From the NCBI RefSeq assembly GCF_019711655.1, contig NZ_JAIGNU010000003.1:210616-274615 (forward strand): a stretch of 64,000 bases of DNA. The letters are read 5' to 3'. Origin of the DNA: Qipengyuania mesophila. Lineage in GTDB: Bacteria; Pseudomonadota; Alphaproteobacteria; Sphingomonadales; Sphingomonadaceae. This document shows, one piece after another, positions 62,674 through 64,000 of the stretch; position 1 is the stretch's first letter; the number at the start of each line of letters is the position of its first letter. A model generated the notes under the pieces. The model saw only the letters and a program-made list of their open reading frames with translations, made no database searches and had not been told where the DNA came from. The position numbers and the translations under genes were made by a program.

Positions 62674-63861
62674 CTATTCGGGACGCTCTTCGCTGTCGAC
62701 CGGCAGAGTGACGGTGACCCGCGTCCCTTCGCCGAGCGTGCTCTCGATATCGAGCCGTCCGCGATGGCGCTCGACGATATGCTTGACGATTGCGAGGCCC
62801 AGCCCGGTGCCCCCCGAAGCGCGGCTACGGCCCGGGTCGGTGCGATAGAAGCGGCGGGTAAGATGCGGGATATGTTCGGGCGCGATCCCGTCGCCGCGGT
62901 CGGTGACAGTAAGGCGGACGCGCGATTCGCCGCGCGGATGCAGGCGGACGGTCACGGTCTCTTCTGACCCCCCGTATTTGAAGGCATTGTCGACGAGATT
63001 GCGGACGAGCTGTTCGAGTTGTTGATGGTCGCCCTGGACGACGAATTCGCCCGTGGCCTCGTAGTCGAGCCGCGCCGTGCGCTCACCCGCCGCGACATCG
63101 TGCGCGGCCCGCTCGACCAGCTTGCCGAGGTCGAGATGCTCGCTCGGGAGATCGTGTTTTTCAGCCTCGATCCGCGACAGCGACATCAGGTCGCTGACCA
63201 GGTCCTGCAGCCGCTTGGCCTCGCGCTGGATCGTGGCGAGGAACTTGTCGGCCATCTTCGGATCGAGGTTCTCGACATCTTCGCGCAGCGTCTCGACATA
63301 GCCGATGATGGAGGCGAGGGGGGTGCGCAGCTCGTGGCTGGCATTGGCGACGAAATCGGTATGCGCGCGGGCGATGTCCGCCTCGGCCGTGCGGTTGACG
63401 AACTCGATCACCGCGAGCTCGCCGGGCAAGGTCTTGCGGTTGATGCGCCAGATGTCGGTCCGCCGCGCGAGGCCCCGGACCACCGCGCCGCCATCGCTGC
63501 CGCGCTCGAGCAGGCGGATCGCTTCGGGCTGGCGGAGCGCCATGCGCACGTCCTGGCCGAGGATATGGGCGCCGAGCAGCTTGCGCGCCGCGAGATTGGC
63601 GATGATCACGCGGTCGCGCTCGGTGATGACGACCGGGGTTTCCGAATGTTCGAACAGGTCGGCCATGCTGTCGCGCGAGAAGGCCGGCCCTGTGGGGGCG
63701 GACCGGGCTTCGGCAGGGCGTCCGGCGACGAGATAGAGCGAACCCGACCAGACAAGCAGGACGAGGGCGACGAGGAGGAAGTCGGTGCCCAGCGTCGCGA
63801 GGGTGACGCAGGCGACCAGCGCCAGCACGAATCCGGACCAGGGAAAGCTACGCTCGGTCAT
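62674..63861 (-). CDS. phoR: Phosphate regulon sensor kinase PhoR
   Basis: A 395-residue membrane histidine kinase. Two adjoining N-terminal hydrophobic stretches (about 10-45) give no sizeable periplasmic domain, as in PhoR. A PAS domain follows (SETPVVITERDRVIIANLAA). The H-box is ASHELRTPLASIIGYVE; ATP-site motifs are LVRNLVDNAFKYGG, DRGDGIAPEHIPHL and GTGLGLAIVKHIVERH. It phosphorylates PhoB. A single PHO-like heptamer ATGTCAT is seen upstream (63909-63915). It precedes the porin gene on the same strand by 130 bases. Confidence 0.93.
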   Translation of the reverse strand: MTERSFPWSGFVLALVACVTLATLGTDFLLVALVLLVWSGSLYLVAGRPAEARSAPTGPAFSRDSMADLFEHSETPVVITERDRVIIANLAARKLLGAHILGQDVRMALRQPEAIRLLERGSDGGAVVRGLARRTDIWRINRKTLPGELAVIEFVNRTAEADIARAHTDFVANASHELRTPLASIIGYVETLREDVENLDPKMADKFLATIQREAKRLQDLVSDLMSLSRIEAEKHDLPSEHLDLGKLVERAAHDVAAGERTARLDYEATGEFVVQGDHQQLEQLVRNLVDNAFKYGGSEETVTVRLHPRGESRVRLTVTDRGDGIAPEHIPHLTRRFYRTDPGRSRASGGTGLGLAIVKHIVERHRGRLDIESTLGEGTRVTVTLPVDSEERPE

Positions 63862-63924
63862 TGCGGGGCGGCTTAGCGAGGCGCGCCGCGGCGCGCCACC
63901 TGCTTTTCATGACATGCGAGGAAG

Positions 63925-63999
63925 TGGTGACCCGTACGGGAATCGAACCCGTGTTTCAGCCGTGAAAGGGCCGCGTCCTAACCGCTAGACGAACGGGCC
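63925..63999 (-). tRNA. tRNA-Glu (anticodon TTC)
   Basis: A complete 75-base tRNA on the minus strand. The acceptor GGCCCGT pairs with ACGGGTC, followed by discriminator A and an encoded CCA at 63925-63927. The anticodon loop CTTTCAC gives TTC at 63964-63966, and the T loop GGTTCGATTCC is intact. One base remains to the end of the window. Confidence 0.96.
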
Positions 64000-64000
64000 A

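Overview
The window is GC-rich, densely packed alphaproteobacterial chromosome, most likely Sphingomonadales and probably Erythrobacteraceae. This rests on gene order and protein types: zapA-6S RNA-formyl-THF ligase, tkt-gap-pgk with a class I aldolase, a RamB/ScfR-like regulator facing isocitrate lyase, and LexA boxes of the alphaproteobacterial form GAAC-N7-GAAC. It is an inference from content, not from a marker gene. No IS element, transposase, integrase, rRNA or CRISPR array is visible.

Layout. 1-5.9 kb: the end of a branched-chain 2-oxoacid dehydrogenase E2 gene, a YdeI-like protein, tRNA-Asp, a metallo-hydrolase/MFS pair, and a minus-strand block of DUF2842, formyl-THF cyclo-ligase, 6S RNA, zapA and a coiled-coil partner. 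6.1-15.7 kb: central carbon genes tkt-gap-pgk run without a break into a thioesterase, a class C beta-lactamase-type hydrolase, a flavin halogenase and a degenerate halogenase paralogue, then class I aldolase. 15.7-21.6 kb: thiE, two cell-wall enzymes (L,D-transpeptidase and M23 peptidase), efp, suhB and tRNA-Leu. 21.6-23.9 kb: a lower-GC segment with a membrane protein, an HxlR regulator and a cupin dioxygenase-like protein, followed by a partial repeat of the tRNA-Leu 3' end. 23.9-30.9 kb: an SLC13 permease, an M20 hydrolase, and isocitrate lyase with its divergent RamB/ScfR-like regulator. 31.1-37.7 kb: the exopolysaccharide/PEP-CTERM set of sugar transferase, PrsK, PrsR and PrsT. 37.8-44.5 kb: transporters, DUF475, panB and a PNPOx-like stress protein. 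44.5-53.8 kb: a DNA-damage block with two SOS promoters, driving imuA-imuB and a radical SAM-UdgX-dnaE2 operon. 53.8-55.2 kb: a LysE exporter and an extensin-like protein. 55.2-63.9 kb: the phosphate-starvation cluster phoR, porin, pstSCAB, phoU, phoB, with PHO boxes before pstS and the porin. The window ends in tRNA-Glu.

The observations most worth following are: (a) a palindromic element inserted in frame inside dnaE2; (b) a LexA-controlled promoter whose predicted start coincides with the ATG of the radical SAM gene, suggesting a leaderless SOS mRNA; (c) a complete halogenase translationally coupled to a paralogue that has lost the FAD glycines and catalytic lysine, in a glycolytic operon; (d) a short atypical segment bracketed by tRNA-Leu and a partial copy of its 3' end. 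Gaps between genes are all under 300 bases and are described where they hold something.
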